Numbered from the stretch's first letter, positions 35,777 through 46,234 are shown. The stretch: DNA of 64,000 bases from Pirellulales bacterium (GCA_022844125.1 JALHMI010000011.1:221333-285332), one strand, 5' to 3'. Translations and numbers: made by a program. Notes: generated by a model not told the origin, from the letters alone.

Positions 35777-36856
35777 ATGGCCGGTCTAAGATGCCTCGAT
35801 AGCCAGCCTTCAACAGTCGCTACCGCTCTCCACTTGCCCGCTAGACACGTGATTCCACCCGCCTCCACCACTGCGTACTCGCGCGATCGTGCCGTCCACC
35901 CGCTGGATCGAGTTCTGCTGGTCTGCAATCCTACGGCGGGCGCAAGGCATCGTGTGACTGAGTTGGAAGACCTCAAACACCGGCTCGAATCACGCGGGCT
36001 GATCGTCGAGTTTGTTACCGATCTGGAAGTGCTCACCTCACTCAGTGCTTCACTCCAGCACGAGGGTCGATTGCGCGTCGTGATCGCTTGCGGCGGTGAC
36101 GGCACCGTGGCCGAGGTCGTCAATCGCGTCGGCGAGCAGGTGCCCGTCACCGTCTATCCGATGGGTACCGCCAACCTGCTCGCCGGATACCTTGGCATTC
36201 CGCGCGATGCCGCCTCGATGACCCGACTTATCGCCGAAGAGGGCGTTGTCACTCGCCTCGATGCGGGCCGGGCAAACGGGCGTTTGTTTCTGCTGATGGT
36301 CAGCTGTGGTTTCGACGCCGACGTCGTGCGCCGGTTGCATACCCGCCGCCGGGGGCGCCACATCACTTACTTCACCTGGGCGCAACCCATCATCGAGGCC
36401 ATGCGCAGCTACACCTATCCCGCGCTGCGCGTGACGTGCACGCCGCCCGGCGGGGTGGAGCCGACCTCCCAGCGCACCCACTGGGCTTTTGCCGTGAACC
36501 TGCCGGTCTACGCCGCGGGCCTGAGCGTTGCACCCGAGGCTCGCGCCGACGACGGCCATTTGCACGTGTGTACGTTTCATGGCGGCTCGCTCTGGCATGG
36601 CATCAAGCATGTCGGTCACGTACTGCTGCGGCGGCACAAGCGACTACACGAATACAAGTGCGAGGTCGCTATCCAAGTGCGGATTGAAGCCGATGAGCCC
36701 GTTCCCTATCAACTCGACGGCGATCCCGGGGGGATGCTCCCTTTGGACATTGAGATGCTGCCGGGCCGGGTCACGCTGCTTGTGCCCCCGGCGGCCGTTC
36801 ACCGTCACGACTTGACCATCCTCCAGACGCAAGCGCAAGGAGTGCCGCCGCGATGA
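35777..36856 (+). CDS. Diacylglycerol/sphingosine kinase-like lipid kinase
   Basis: 359 residues of the DAGK catalytic family (YegS/DgkB/BmrU). Motifs: [10 protein letters not shown] (glycine-rich start), [16 protein letters not shown] (ATP site GGDGT), [17 protein letters not shown], and YQLDGDPG near the end. Phosphorylates a lipid hydroxyl such as diacylglycerol, ceramide or sphingoid base with ATP. The first ~40 residues are not family-like, but no better start codon is seen. Its stop overlaps kdsA by ATGA, so it is coupled to LPS synthesis. Confidence 0.85.
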   Translation: MAGLRCLDSQPSTVATALHLPARHVIPPASTTAYSRDRAVHPLDRVLLVCNPTAGARHRVTELEDLKHRLESRGLIVEFVTDLEVLTSLSASLQHEGRLRVVIACGGDGTVAEVVNRVGEQVPVTVYPMGTANLLAGYLGIPRDAASMTRLIAEEGVVTRLDAGRANGRLFLLMVSCGFDADVVRRLHTRRRGRHITYFTWAQPIIEAMRSYTYPALRVTCTPPGGVEPTSQRTHWAFAVNLPVYAAGLSVAPEARADDGHLHVCTFHGGSLWHGIKHVGHVLLRRHKRLHEYKCEVAIQVRIEADEPVPYQLDGDPGGMLPLDIEMLPGRVTLLVPPAAVHRHDLTILQTQAQGVPPR

Positions 36857-37686
36857 GTCTTCCGACACCCGTCCAGATCGGGCCCTACACGGTTGGTCCT
36901 GGCCAGCGGTTGCTCGTCATCGCCGGACCCTGCGTGATCGAAACGCGCGACCTGGCGCTGAGGATTGCCGAGTACCTGGCCGGCATCGCCTCGCGGCTCC
37001 CCATCTCGCTCGTGTTCAAAGCTTCGTTCGACAAGGCGAACCGCACCAGCCTCGAGTCCCGCCGCGGCCCGGGCATCGACCAGGGGCTCGCCATCCTGGC
37101 CGAAGTTTGCCGCGCCACTGGCCTGCCGGTTACCACGGACATCCACGAAAGCCCTCAAGCGGCCGCCGCCGGCGAGGTTTGCGACCTGCTGCAAATACCC
37201 GCGTTTCTGGCCCGGCAGACCGATCTGCTCGTGGCCGCGGCCGAGACGGGCAGGGCCGTGAACGTGAAAAAGGGCCAATTTATGGCCCCTTGGGACATGC
37301 AGCACGTTTTGGGCAAACTTCAGGCTGCCGGCTGCCGTAACACACTATTGTGCGAGCGAGGTACGTTTTTTGGCTACGGCCGGCTGGTCAACGACATGCG
37401 CGCCCTCGTGCAAATGCGTTCGCTGGGCACCCCGGTCGTGTTCGATGCCACACACAGCGTGCAGGAACCGGGCGGGCTGGGTGCCACCACCGGCGGCAAC
37501 CGGGCGATGGTCGAACCGCTGGCCCGGGCGGCCACGGCGATCGGCATCGATGGACTGTTTTTCGAAACCCATCCCACGCCGGAAACCTCGCCCAGCGATG
37601 GCCCCAACATGATCCCGCTCGACCAGTTTGAAGGCCTGCTGGTTCGGCTTCTTAAAATTCGCGACACCGTGGAGAACCTGGCGTGA
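36853..37686 (+). CDS. kdsA: 3-deoxy-D-manno-octulosonate 8-phosphate synthase
   Basis: 277 residues. Condenses phosphoenolpyruvate with arabinose 5-phosphate to Kdo-8-phosphate for LPS inner core. Signatures: [49 protein letters not shown] and [23 protein letters not shown] and the DATHSVQ core are hallmark KdsA segments. Start overlaps the lipid kinase stop; its own stop overlaps the next gene (GTGA). Indicates a Kdo-containing outer membrane. Confidence 0.95.
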   Translation: MSLPTPVQIGPYTVGPGQRLLVIAGPCVIETRDLALRIAEYLAGIASRLPISLVFKASFDKANRTSLESRRGPGIDQGLAILAEVCRATGLPVTTDIHESPQAAAAGEVCDLLQIPAFLARQTDLLVAAAETGRAVNVKKGQFMAPWDMQHVLGKLQAAGCRNTLLCERGTFFGYGRLVNDMRALVQMRSLGTPVVFDATHSVQEPGGLGATTGGNRAMVEPLARAATAIGIDGLFFETHPTPETSPSDGPNMIPLDQFEGLLVRLLKIRDTVENLA

Positions 37687-39374
37687 CGCTCGGTTGGTCG
37701 ATAAAAATCGCTTTCATCGTGGCCGCTGTCCCGCTGGCAATGCTCCTGGCGGCCAGCGGCTGTAACCACTCCGCTTCCGAAGGCGATCAACGCGGACCCA
37801 TGCAATCCGGATCGCGCGGCGGGCTATTCGAATCGGTCGCCGACACACTGAACCGCTTCGAAGATTTTGACACCGCGCAGATCCTCAAACAGACCACCGA
37901 TCGCTTGAACCAGTGGACCGTGCAGGAGAAGCCCGAGATCGCCTGGACGCCTGATCCGCTGCTGGAGAAGCTCGCCCCGCCGCTCCGCAATCTTCCCGAA
38001 ATGCAACGCCTGGATACGCTGCAATTCGCCGATCCGGACGATGGCTGGTTCCTGCAAGAGGCCGTCTGGCTGCGCGATATCTCGAAGACTGCTCGGGCTG
38101 ACAAGTTCGACGATGTCGACGTCGCGAAGCAGTTGTTCGATTGGACCGTGCGGAACATCCGGCTGTTGCCGCCCGTCAGCGCGTCAGACGTGCGACATCG
38201 GCCATTCGAAACGCTGCTGCTCAGCCGCGGCACCGCTATCGAACGGGCCTGGATCTTCATCCTCCTCGCCCGCCAACAGGGGCTCGACGTCGTTTTCCTC
38301 GGCATTGAAGAAGCGGAGGACGGCGCGGTCCAACCTTGGCTTCCGGCCCTGCTCAGCGGCGACCAGCTCTATCTGTTCGACACCGAGTTGGGCTTACCCA
38401 TTCCCGGACCGCAGCCGGGCGGTGTGGCGACCCTGGCCGAGGTCGTCGCCGATCCCGGGCTGCTGCGCAAGCTCGACCTTGACGAAGAGCACCCGTATCC
38501 CGCGACCTCCGAGAATCTGCAGCATGTCGTCGCCTACGTCGAGGGCATGCCTCAATCGCTCTCACGCCGCATGGCAGTCGTCGAGTCGCGGCTGGTCGCC
38601 GAACAACGGCTCAAGCTGATGTCGCCTGGCAGCGCGCTTGCCGAGCGCGTAGCGAAATTGCCGAACATTGCTCGCGTGGAACTCTGGCCGGTGCCGTTCG
38701 AAGTCTTGCTGGCGGCAAGCCAGAGGGATGAGAAAGCCCAGAACGCGGCTCTCCGCGAAACCGTCATTTACCAGGCGATGCCCTCGCTCAAGCGCGGGCG
38801 GGCGCTGCATTTCAAAGGCGACTACGACGGCGACGATGGGGCCAAGGCTCAGTACCTTGCCGCACGGCAGTCGGATGAATTTATCGAGAAGTACACCTTA
38901 CCGCCCAACGTGGCCGAGCAGTACCTGAAGCAGGGCTACAGCGCACAAGCCATCGCCCGGCTCGAAGCCGCCCAATCGCTCATGATGCGCGACGCCAAAC
39001 AGGCCGCCAGCTATTGGATCGGACTGACTTTCTATGATCAGAAAGACTACGCAAACGCGATCGACTATTTCCAGAATCGCACGCTCGCCGTGAAGCCGGA
39101 AACAGCCTGGGCCGACGCCGCTCGCTACAACCTCGCCCGCACGTACGAAGCCTCGGGCGACACCGCGAAAGCTATTGCGCTGTACGAAGCCGACACCAAG
39201 AGCCCTCAAAGCCACGGAAATCGGCTGCGCGCAAAGTGGCTGAAGGACGAGTCCCAAACGAGTGAGGCCGAACCTGAAGCGACACCGGTCGAAAGCGCAC
39301 CCGCCGAAGCACCAGCAGCCGACAGTCCACAGCCTGCTGAAGCGCCCACAGCCGAAACGCCAGATGACGGTTGA
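37683..39374 (+). CDS. TPR-containing lipoprotein
   Basis: 563 residues with GTG start overlapping the kdsA stop. Signal peptide with lipobox LLAASGC (Cys ~27). Residues ~120-200 ([49 protein letters not shown]) resemble a transglutaminase-like fold without obvious Cys-His-Asp. Residues ~390-510 contain TPR helices ([20 protein letters not shown]). The tail (~520-563) is Ala/Pro/Glu/Thr low complexity, like the linkers in SecDF and Amt of this window. Function unknown; coupling to kdsA suggests envelope biogenesis. Confidence 0.8.
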   Translation: MTLGWSIKIAFIVAAVPLAMLLAASGCNHSASEGDQRGPMQSGSRGGLFESVADTLNRFEDFDTAQILKQTTDRLNQWTVQEKPEIAWTPDPLLEKLAPPLRNLPEMQRLDTLQFADPDDGWFLQEAVWLRDISKTARADKFDDVDVAKQLFDWTVRNIRLLPPVSASDVRHRPFETLLLSRGTAIERAWIFILLARQQGLDVVFLGIEEAEDGAVQPWLPALLSGDQLYLFDTELGLPIPGPQPGGVATLAEVVADPGLLRKLDLDEEHPYPATSENLQHVVAYVEGMPQSLSRRMAVVESRLVAEQRLKLMSPGSALAERVAKLPNIARVELWPVPFEVLLAASQRDEKAQNAALRETVIYQAMPSLKRGRALHFKGDYDGDDGAKAQYLAARQSDEFIEKYTLPPNVAEQYLKQGYSAQAIARLEAAQSLMMRDAKQAASYWIGLTFYDQKDYANAIDYFQNRTLAVKPETAWADAARYNLARTYEASGDTAKAIALYEADTKSPQSHGNRLRAKWLKDESQTSEAEPEATPVESAPAEAPAADSPQPAEAPTAETPDDG

Positions 39375-39380
39375 GCGATC

Positions 39381-39731
39381 CTATTCCGTTCGCTTTGACC
39401 CCAGCCACCGGGGCGCGGGAATGAACGGCAGGTGCGCAAGCAAGGCGAGTACGCCGCCCAGGATCATCAGCACCGGCACTTCGAATCCGACCGAAATACG
39501 GCCAGTCTGCCGCAACCACGACATGCCGCTGCCGATAATAAACAGTGGCCCGACGATTGCCGTCACCTTGTCGAACCCGCCCAGGACGAACGTCAGGATC
39601 CCCAACGCAGCCAAGAGCAGCGTCCACACCCAGTCGACGTCGGGCGCAATCCCCATGTTAGACAGCAGCCAGCCACTGCCGATGGCGACCAGCAGCACGG
39701 GAAGCAGGATGGTCGACTTGCTCTGATTCAT
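39381..39731 (-). CDS. Small four-helix membrane protein (LiaF/DUF5668-like)
   Basis: 116 residues from ATG 39731. Four short hydrophobic helices: TILLPVLLVAIGSGWLLS, WVWTLLLAALGILTFVLG, VTAIVGPLFIIGSGMSWL and PVLMILGGVLALLAHLPF, the arrangement of the LiaI/LiaF-type transmembrane region (DUF5668). Possibly an envelope-stress membrane sensor component, by family only. Its end is 6 bases from the convergent lipoprotein end. The frame opens at 40109 but the upstream part runs antisense to rpmE and is not real. Confidence 0.7.
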   Translation of the reverse strand: MNQSKSTILLPVLLVAIGSGWLLSNMGIAPDVDWVWTLLLAALGILTFVLGGFDKVTAIVGPLFIIGSGMSWLRQTGRISVGFEVPVLMILGGVLALLAHLPFIPAPRWLGSKRTE

Positions 39732-39871
39732 AAGATTCACCGTGAGCGGAGCAGGGGGGCTGGGGACTGTCGGGAGGCTATTGCCGCGGGATTGTAAACG
39801 AGCGGCTCTTGGTTCCGCTACGGCGGGGTTTCTGCACCAGTTCAAGCCCGCTGCCGCGGTGCCACTCCCCC

Positions 39872-39900
39872 TTGTGGCCGTTCGCAACCGCTGATATAGT
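39872..39900 (+). promoter_or_regulatory. Candidate sigma-70 promoter for rpmE
   Basis: TTGTGG (39872-39877), exactly 17 bases, TATAGT (39895-39900). Expected start near 39907, leaving an ~83-base leader to rpmE. Confidence 0.55.
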
Positions 39901-39989
39901 TTTAGTTTGCCTTTTTCAGGAACTTGCCAGTGTGTAGCTCTGCTGCGGGTCACTTGCCCGCTTGGCCTACAATGGTCTAGGTGAAAGCT

Positions 39990-40241
39990 ATGAAAGACGA
40001 CATCCATCCCGAATACTTCGTGACTCAGGTCAAGTGTGGCTGCGGTAACTCGTTTACGACGCGCAGCACCCGCCCCGAGCTGAAGGTCGACATCTGCAGT
40101 GCTTGCCATCCGTTCTACACGGGCAAGCTGAAGTTCATCGACACGGCCGGACGCATCGAGAAGTTCAAAAACAAGTTCGCCTCGGCCGGTTATGCCAGCC
40201 TGAAGCGCGGCAAGAAGGCCGAAGCCAAGTCCGAATCCTAG
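39990..40241 (+). CDS. rpmE: 50S ribosomal protein L31
   Basis: 83 residues from ATG 39990 ([20 protein letters not shown]), preceded by AGGTGA at 5 bases. Zinc-type (C+) L31: CGCGN and [18 protein letters not shown] supply the Cys ligands. Start at GTG 39981 is possible in frame but the inner ATG has the better ribosome site and normal L31 N-terminus. A terminator follows, then prfA, a frequent rpmE-prfA-prmC order. Confidence 0.95.
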   Translation: MKDDIHPEYFVTQVKCGCGNSFTTRSTRPELKVDICSACHPFYTGKLKFIDTAGRIEKFKNKFASAGYASLKRGKKAEAKSES

Positions 40242-40256
40242 CCGGCTGGCTTAATA

Positions 40257-40305
40257 CGCCGCGTTCCCTGCCAGTCTCGTCGGCGGGAAGGCGGCGTTTT
40301 CGTTT
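40257..40305 (+). terminator. Intrinsic terminator after rpmE
   Basis: CGCCGC-G-TTCCC-T-GCC, 9-base loop, GGC-GGGAA-G-GCGGCG, then TTTTCGTTT. Sits 16 bases past the rpmE stop and could separate or attenuate transcription into prfA. Confidence 0.75.
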
Positions 40306-40413
40306 GGTCTATTCGTCCTCGTGGCCGTTAGATTTTCTAGGGTCCGTCTCGGAACGAAGTGTTCGCCACCCGAGGGCACTTGTCCGGCGATCTCTTTTCG
40401 GAGGACACCAGCG

Positions 40414-41493
40414 GTGTCTTTGCGCAACCAGCTTGAAGAAAAACTAGACCGTTTTGAAGAGCTCGAACGGCAACTCGTCGATCCCGCGGTTCTGGCCAAC
40501 CCGAACCTCGTGGCTGCCGCCGCGCGCGAGCACGGCTCGCTCGGCAAGCTGGCCAAGAAGTACCGACGCTTCAAGTCGCTCAACGATCAAATTGCCGAAG
40601 CCCAGGCAATGATTGATGGTAAGGACTCCGAAATGCGCGAGATGGCTGAGGCCGAAATCCCCGACTTGCGCGAAGAGCGCGAGTCCCTCTGGGACGAACT
40701 CTTGGGCATGACCATTGGCGGCGAAGACGCCCAGCGTGATCGGATCGTCATGGAAATCCGGGCCGGAACTGGCGGCGACGAGGCCGCGCTCTTTGCCCGC
40801 GACTTGTACGAAATGTACAAGCACTATGCCGAGACCAAGGGCTGGAAGATGGAAATCCTCGACATGAATGCCACGGAACTCGGTGGCTTCAAGGAACTCA
40901 TTCTCGGCCTCGAAGGCGAAGGCGTCTTCCGCGAGTTGCAATATGAGAGCGGCGGACACCGCGTCCAGCGCGTCCCCGAAACCGAGACCAAAGGCCGAAT
41001 TCAAACCTCGATGGCCACGGTTGCGGTTTTGCCAGAGCCTGAGGATGTCGAAATCGATATCAAGCCGGACGACTACCGTAAGGATATCTTCTGCGCGTCA
41101 GGTCCTGGCGGCCAGCACGTCAACAAGACCGCCTCGGCCATCCGTCTGACACACCTGGAGTCGGGCATCGTCGTCCAGTGCCAGGACGAAAAGAGCCAGC
41201 ACAAGAACTTCGCCAAGGCGCTTCGCGTGCTCAAGACTCGCCTCTACGAAGCCAAACGACAGGCCGAACACGACAAGCGAGCCAGCGAACGAAAGACGCT
41301 CGTCGGCTCGGGCGATCGCAGCCAGCGAATTCGCACCTACAATTTTGCCGAGAATCGCGTCTCCGACCACCGCATCAACTTGACGCTCTATAAGCTCGAC
41401 GCGATTCTGGCCGGCGACGTCCAGCCGCTTACCGACGCACTGATGGATTACGATCGTCAGCAGTTGCGCCGCGAGATGGGCTCGGACGACTGA
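40414..41493 (+). CDS. prfA: Peptide chain release factor 1
   Basis: 359 residues. Recognises UAA/UAG and triggers peptide release. [14 protein letters not shown] and the GGQ loop [16 protein letters not shown] are present. The stop-codon-recognition region holds a PxT-like segment within the VPETETKG area. Start GTG 40414 is fixed by GGAGGA 9 bases upstream and by family alignment ([15 protein letters not shown]). Followed 40 bases later by prmC, which methylates its GGQ glutamine. Confidence 0.95.
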   Translation: MSLRNQLEEKLDRFEELERQLVDPAVLANPNLVAAAAREHGSLGKLAKKYRRFKSLNDQIAEAQAMIDGKDSEMREMAEAEIPDLREERESLWDELLGMTIGGEDAQRDRIVMEIRAGTGGDEAALFARDLYEMYKHYAETKGWKMEILDMNATELGGFKELILGLEGEGVFRELQYESGGHRVQRVPETETKGRIQTSMATVAVLPEPEDVEIDIKPDDYRKDIFCASGPGGQHVNKTASAIRLTHLESGIVVQCQDEKSQHKNFAKALRVLKTRLYEAKRQAEHDKRASERKTLVGSGDRSQRIRTYNFAENRVSDHRINLTLYKLDAILAGDVQPLTDALMDYDRQQLRREMGSDD

Positions 41494-41533
41494 TCGCCGT
41501 TCCGCAATCCTTGCCAACCCAGGAGACGCTGCC

Positions 41534-42409
41534 ATGGCCGAGGCCTGGACCATCGGGCGTTTGCTCCAATGGACGGCGGATTATCTGAAGCAGCACGGCG
41601 CTGAGAATCCGCGCCTTGAGGCCGAGGTGCTGCTCGCGCACGCTCGCGGCTGCAAACGCGTCGAACTCTACACCAGCTTTGGCGACGTGGCCGATGACGC
41701 CTTGCGCAACAAGTTTCGTGAATTGGTCAAGCGCCGCGCCGAGGGCGTTCCCTTCGCCTATCTCGCCGGCAAGCGGGAGTTCTATTCGCTCGACTTTCGC
41801 GTCACGCCCGACGTGCTGATTCCACGTCCGGAAACCGAGTTTCTGGTGATCGCGTTGCTGGATCTGGTGAAAGCGATGCCGCCGAGCGAAGCTTCCATCG
41901 AAGTCGCCGATCTCGGCACCGGCAGCGGCATCATCGCCGTGAGCGTGGCAAAACATGCTCCCCGCGTGCGTGTGACGGCGATCGATCAAAGCTCCCGGGC
42001 CCTGGCCATCGCTCGCGAGAATGCCGAGCGGCACAATGTCAGCGATCGCGTTAAGTTGGTCGAGAGCGACCTCTTCGCCGCGATTCCCGAGAGCCAACGG
42101 TTCGCTATCATTGCTAGCAACCCACCCTATGTGTCCGAAGCGGAATACGCAGTTCTCTCGCCTGAAGTGCGCGATCATGAGCCCCGGGCCGCTTTGGTCG
42201 CGGGCCCCACCGGCACGGAAGTCATCGAGCGACTGCTGCCGCAAGCAGCCGCACGCCTGCAGCCCGGCGGCGCGCTCTTGCTGGAAATCAGCCCCATGTT
42301 ACAACAGCGGGTCGAAACATTTGTGTCCGCGAGCGGCGACTGGCAGTTGTCCCCCACCGTCAAAGACCTGGCGGGGCACGCCCGAATTGTCGTGGCCAAG
42401 AAAGCGTGA
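41534..42409 (+). CDS. prmC: Release factor glutamine methyltransferase
   Basis: 291 residues. SAM-dependent methylation of the GGQ Gln of release factors. N-terminal helical domain (LEAEVLLAHARGCKRVELYT), then VADLGTGSGIIAVSVAKHAP (SAM site) and IIASNPPYVSEAEY, where NPPY is the catalytic motif. AGGAGA precedes ATG 41534. Ordinary length. Confidence 0.95.
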   Translation: MAEAWTIGRLLQWTADYLKQHGAENPRLEAEVLLAHARGCKRVELYTSFGDVADDALRNKFRELVKRRAEGVPFAYLAGKREFYSLDFRVTPDVLIPRPETEFLVIALLDLVKAMPPSEASIEVADLGTGSGIIAVSVAKHAPRVRVTAIDQSSRALAIARENAERHNVSDRVKLVESDLFAAIPESQRFAIIASNPPYVSEAEYAVLSPEVRDHEPRAALVAGPTGTEVIERLLPQAAARLQPGGALLLEISPMLQQRVETFVSASGDWQLSPTVKDLAGHARIVVAKKA

Positions 42410-42479
42410 GTGCGGCGGATGAACCGCCGGGCGAGTCGACCTAACCGTGGCAAGGAATTAGCCACACGGAAAGCAACAC

Positions 42480-43808
42480 ATGGACGCGTTGCGCATCACA
42501 GGCGGACAGCGCCTGCACGGCACCGTCGCCGCGGGCGGCTCGAAGAACGCCACGCTACCGATCATGGCCGCATCCATCCTCTGCGATGGCCCGGTTGTTC
42601 TCTCCGCTGCGCCCTGGCTCACTGATGTGTGCACGCTTGCCGAACTCTTGCGCCACCTGGGCGTTGAGTCGCAGCGTGATCTCGCGGGCGACCTTCACCT
42701 GTGCACGGCGGACATCACGCCGACGACCGCGCCGACGGGTCTCGTTCGTCGCATGCGGGCCAGCTTTTGCGTCCTCGGTCCGCTGCTCGCGCGGCGGGGC
42801 AGGGCGGTTGTACCACTTCCTGGCGGTTGCAACATCGGTCATCGGCCTGTCGATCTGCACCTCGCCGGCCTCACGGCACTCGGTGCTAATCTGCGCATCG
42901 ACCGCGGCTTCGTGATCGCCGAAGCTCGCCAGCTGCAAGGCGCGAAGGTCGAGCTTCGCGGCCCGAACGGCAGCACAGTCACCGGCACTGCCAACGTGCT
43001 CAGCGCCGCTGTGCTCGCACGTGGCACGACGATCATCACCGGCGCCGCCACTGAGCCCGAGATCGTCGACCTTGGCCGCTTCCTGATCGCCGCCGGCGCA
43101 ATCATCGAAGGGCTCGGCACCGACACGCTGGAAATCACCGGCGTCGAGGGCCTGGCTGGCGCCCAGCACGAAGTCATTCCCGACCGCATCGAAGCGGCCA
43201 CGCTGCTCCTGGCCGCGGCGATCACGCGCGGTACGGTTTCAGTCACACACGTTCGGCCCGAACATCTCACCGCCGTGCTCGAAGCATTTTCGGCGGCTGG
43301 CGCTCTCGTTGCCGTCGGCAATCACAAGATCACCCTTCACGCCGAAAATCGCCCGCTGCCAATCGATTTGATTGCCCGGCCCTATCCCGGCGTGCCCACC
43401 GATGTGCAGGCCCAGTTCATGGCTTTACTCGCGCTCGCCGACGGAGCAAGCGTGATCGCCGACGACGTGTTCCCCGAGCGTTCGTTGCACCTGGCCGAAC
43501 TCGCCCGGCTCGGAGCGCGCATCGAGCGCCGCGATCGCCTGGCCCTGATCGAAGGCGTTCATCGGCTGTCGGGTGCGGAGGTTACTGCGACCGATTTGCG
43601 CGCGACGGCCGCCCTGGTTCTTGCCGGCCTGGCCGCCCGCGGCGAAACCGTCATCCACGAGGCAGAGTATCTCCAGCGCGGCTACGAAAATTTGCCCGAG
43701 AAACTCAACCAACTCGGCGCCAAAATCACTCGGATCTCGCCGACCCAGGCGGGGGCGCCGCGGTTTTCGCGACAGTCTCGCAAGCCGGCGACGCACTTCA
43801 CGCGATAA
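42480..43808 (+). CDS. murA: UDP-N-acetylglucosamine 1-carboxyvinyltransferase
   Basis: 442 residues. First committed step of peptidoglycan synthesis: transfers enolpyruvate to UDP-GlcNAc. GGSKNATLPIMAAS holds the substrate Lys; MRASFCVLGPLLARRG and LPGGCNIGHRPVDLHL contain the catalytic Cys (GGC, target of fosfomycin in E. coli MurA). DFGD-type variation aside, length and order are standard. Retention of the Cys predicts fosfomycin-sensitive chemistry. Supports a peptidoglycan-bearing planctomycete. Confidence 0.95.
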   Translation: MDALRITGGQRLHGTVAAGGSKNATLPIMAASILCDGPVVLSAAPWLTDVCTLAELLRHLGVESQRDLAGDLHLCTADITPTTAPTGLVRRMRASFCVLGPLLARRGRAVVPLPGGCNIGHRPVDLHLAGLTALGANLRIDRGFVIAEARQLQGAKVELRGPNGSTVTGTANVLSAAVLARGTTIITGAATEPEIVDLGRFLIAAGAIIEGLGTDTLEITGVEGLAGAQHEVIPDRIEAATLLLAAAITRGTVSVTHVRPEHLTAVLEAFSAAGALVAVGNHKITLHAENRPLPIDLIARPYPGVPTDVQAQFMALLALADGASVIADDVFPERSLHLAELARLGARIERRDRLALIEGVHRLSGAEVTATDLRATAALVLAGLAARGETVIHEAEYLQRGYENLPEKLNQLGAKITRISPTQAGAPRFSRQSRKPATHFTR

Positions 43809-43869
43809 TTCTGCAAGATCGCTGCCTCGCAGGGTCGCTTACCACCGCTGCTGCATGCTCGGCAAAGCC

Positions 43870-44640
43870 CAGCATGTGCCCCGCGAATCATCCACGTATC
43901 CCCAGCCGATGTTCAGCGCCACGGCCGCTCGCCCACCTTGCCGCCGGCCTGCCCCCAGAACCACTTTGACTCGGCAGGCCAGTTGCCGCGTCCCCAATCG
44001 AAGATCGCCCAGGCAGCGCCGGCCGGCAGCGTGTAGGTCTTGCCGTTCACCGTGGCCGATCCCGTGGCCGGCATGCCGAAGATTTTGTTTTCGTAAAAGA
44101 ACTGTCCTTCGCCTTCGAATGGTCGCGTGATGGCCACGCTGTCGCCGCTTGGATTATCCGCCAGCCTCAGCTCCGCTTCGAACGGCACGCTGAGGGGACC
44201 CCTGCTGAATCGACACTGAATTCGCCGCTTGTCGCACCAAGACGCCATCGAGACGAAGTCCGTCCCGCGCTCGATGCGCGTGCTGCCCTACGGATCGACG
44301 GGAAAGGTCGACTTGTCTTTCTTGCCGCCGCTCATGAACATAGCGGTGGCGATCGAATGAGCGGCATAGTCAATCAGCTCGGCGCTGGCGAGCACGAGCG
44401 AACCTAGCTGAGCCAGCGTTACCCCCAGCGTAAAGTCGGGCGACATCAACGGTGTAATGTTCCCACTCCTTGACGCGGGCTTATCGCGCCGCGGGGATCA
44501 GCGACCGGTCGTACTGCATGTTCGCCCGGCGGGCCCAGCCCCAGGCCGAAAGATTCCCCTCGGCGTCAAACAGCGGAGCCTTTTTGGTGAATTCAACCTG
44601 TTCGGTGCGTTTGAGGTTCCGCCGCAAGCAGAACAGTTGA
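43870..44640 (-). pseudogene. Decayed DUF2804 gene
   Basis: Pieces of one DUF2804-like protein are readable in order on the minus strand. N-terminus EQVEFTKKAPLFDAEGNLSA ... YDRSLIPAAR ends at an in-frame TAA, then ARVKEWEHYTV. A frameshift near 44447 leads to MSPDFTLGVTLAQLGSLVLA ... STFPVDP, broken by TAG at 44290-44288. The frame continues GSTRIERGTDFVSMASW ... SVAITRPFEGEGQFFY ... WAIFDWGRGNWPAESKWFWG, and a second frameshift near 43917 gives ALNIGWGYVDDSRGT before homology ends. Two nonsense codons, two frameshifts and a lost 3' end: not functional. The family has no firmly assigned function. Confidence 0.75.
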
Positions 44641-44869
44641 GATTGTCAGCCCGAACCCGGAGTAGTCAAGCTGCCGCGCGCCGTATGTTGAAGTCTCCGC
44701 CAATGCGATGGCGGGAACGGGAGGAAATCCGCATGCAAGCACCCGCCGGCTCCCGCCCGAGTGCGCGCGTCGCTCGGGATCGCTCTTGACGGTTCCGCTT
44801 CATTCCGGGATAGTCCGCGGCCCTCCTGTTGATTTTGCTAGCAGCATTCCCGTCGGGCGGCACGCGGAA

Positions 44870-46234
44870 ATGATGGAACGTACGACCCACTATCCGGCGC
44901 ATCTTGCGAAACTCGTGGCCACCCGGCTGCGCAGTCAGCATGGTGGCGCTCCGCCCGAGGCAGTGCTCACCCGGCTGCTGGAAACGCTGTACTTTGCCAG
45001 CTTGAAAACAGACGAAGGCCGCCCGATTCTGTGCACGGTCAACTACGTCGATCCGGACGAACGCCACGTGGGCGGAGCCCGGCGGCCGGCCGATTGCTGG
45101 AGCCATGTCCCGTTTGAGCGGCCGCTGCCGTTCGACGTTCGCACGCTGGCCAAGCTGGCCCGCGCTGCCGATCCGGCGGTCTCGTCGCTGGCCGTCTATC
45201 GCGACAAGAAAAACAAACTCTACATCTGGGGTATGGTCGATCAGGAGCCGCGCCACAGCGAATTCATCACGCTCTCCGCCGCCTCGACGCCGGCCAGGCC
45301 GGGACTGTTTCAAGCCACCATCACCGGTGTCGGCAACATCTCGGTCTTTCAGAACGATACGCTGATTGGCAGCCTCGAGCAGAACACGCTCGTCGAAGAG
45401 TACCACGACGTGCTCTGGGCCGGACCGGTTCACGATCTACTCGTCAGCTATCTGCGTAACTATCTCGAAGACACCGCCGGTCGCCGCCCCGAGCACGTCG
45501 CCCCTGAAGTGCTCCAAGCGGAACTGTTAATGCGCTGGATCAACGCAATCTGCCGCACGTTAATGAACATCCAGCGTTACCGGCACGGCGGCGGCTTGCT
45601 AATCACCCCACAGCAGAACCTCGACGGGCTGAACGTCAAATACAAGATCCGTTACGACCGACTGCTCAAGTCGCTGCGCGGAATGGTCGAAAGCCAACTG
45701 CTCGGTCAGCTTGCCACGCCGGGCCGGCCGAAGCACGATGAAACCACCGAAGCGATCCTGCCCTATGCGATCGAAGGCGAGAACGTCTACGATCGCGAAC
45801 TGGTCGCACGGATGAAGGAAGTGCTCGGTGCCGTGCGCTTCATCGCCTCGCTCTCATGCGTCGACGGCTTTGTGCTCCTCGATCGCCGGATGGTGGTGCA
45901 CGGCTTCGGCGTCGAAGTGCGCACCGACAATCATCTCTCCGATATATCGATCGCCCGCGACTCGCACGCCAATCCCAAGCTGATGCGTCCCGGTGAGCTG
46001 ACGCAGTTCGGCACGCGCCACCGAGCCATGATGCGCTATTGTTTCGACAAGCCCGGCTCGCTGGGATTCGTTGTTTCGCAAGATGGCGACATTCGCGCCA
46101 TGACGCGTATTGCCGATCAGCTCGTGTTGTGGGAGAACATTGACGTGCAGTTGGCCTATCGCCCAGCGAGCGGATTCGCCCCGGGGCAGCAGCTCAGTCC
46201 GATGCTGCGACGAGTCAACGCGCGTGTGGCATAA
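44870..46234 (+). CDS. DAC-domain (diadenylate-cyclase-like) protein, DACNV type
   Basis: 454 residues (ATG 44870 or the next codon). The C-terminal ~130 residues resemble the DisA-N/DAC domain: SLSCVDGFVLLDRRMVVHGF (DGA-like), GTRHRAMMRYCF (the RHR nucleotide site) and GFVVSQDGDIRAM. The N-terminal ~320 residues contain an unassigned alpha/beta region (KKNKLYIWGMVDQ, GLFQATITGVGNISVFQNDT). I infer membership in the DACNV 'probable sensor' group, which may bind or make c-di-AMP-like nucleotides. DGA is DGF here, so cyclase activity is doubtful. No membrane helix. A small helical protein follows 29 bases later. Confidence 0.7.
   Translation: MMERTTHYPAHLAKLVATRLRSQHGGAPPEAVLTRLLETLYFASLKTDEGRPILCTVNYVDPDERHVGGARRPADCWSHVPFERPLPFDVRTLAKLARAADPAVSSLAVYRDKKNKLYIWGMVDQEPRHSEFITLSAASTPARPGLFQATITGVGNISVFQNDTLIGSLEQNTLVEEYHDVLWAGPVHDLLVSYLRNYLEDTAGRRPEHVAPEVLQAELLMRWINAICRTLMNIQRYRHGGGLLITPQQNLDGLNVKYKIRYDRLLKSLRGMVESQLLGQLATPGRPKHDETTEAILPYAIEGENVYDRELVARMKEVLGAVRFIASLSCVDGFVLLDRRMVVHGFGVEVRTDNHLSDISIARDSHANPKLMRPGELTQFGTRHRAMMRYCFDKPGSLGFVVSQDGDIRAMTRIADQLVLWENIDVQLAYRPASGFAPGQQLSPMLRRVNARVA

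Noticed and set aside
35777..35900. A later start for the lipid kinase
   Set aside because: No ATG/GTG with a ribosome site was convincing between 35777 and the first kinase motif, so the longest frame was kept.
43913..44248. 111-residue open frame as a stand-alone gene
   Set aside because: It is the middle part of a DUF2804 protein; flanking pieces are readable in order, so it is a pseudogene fragment.
44288..44446. 52-residue open frame as a small gene
   Set aside because: Its sequence continues the DUF2804 homology and runs through a nonsense codon into the next block.
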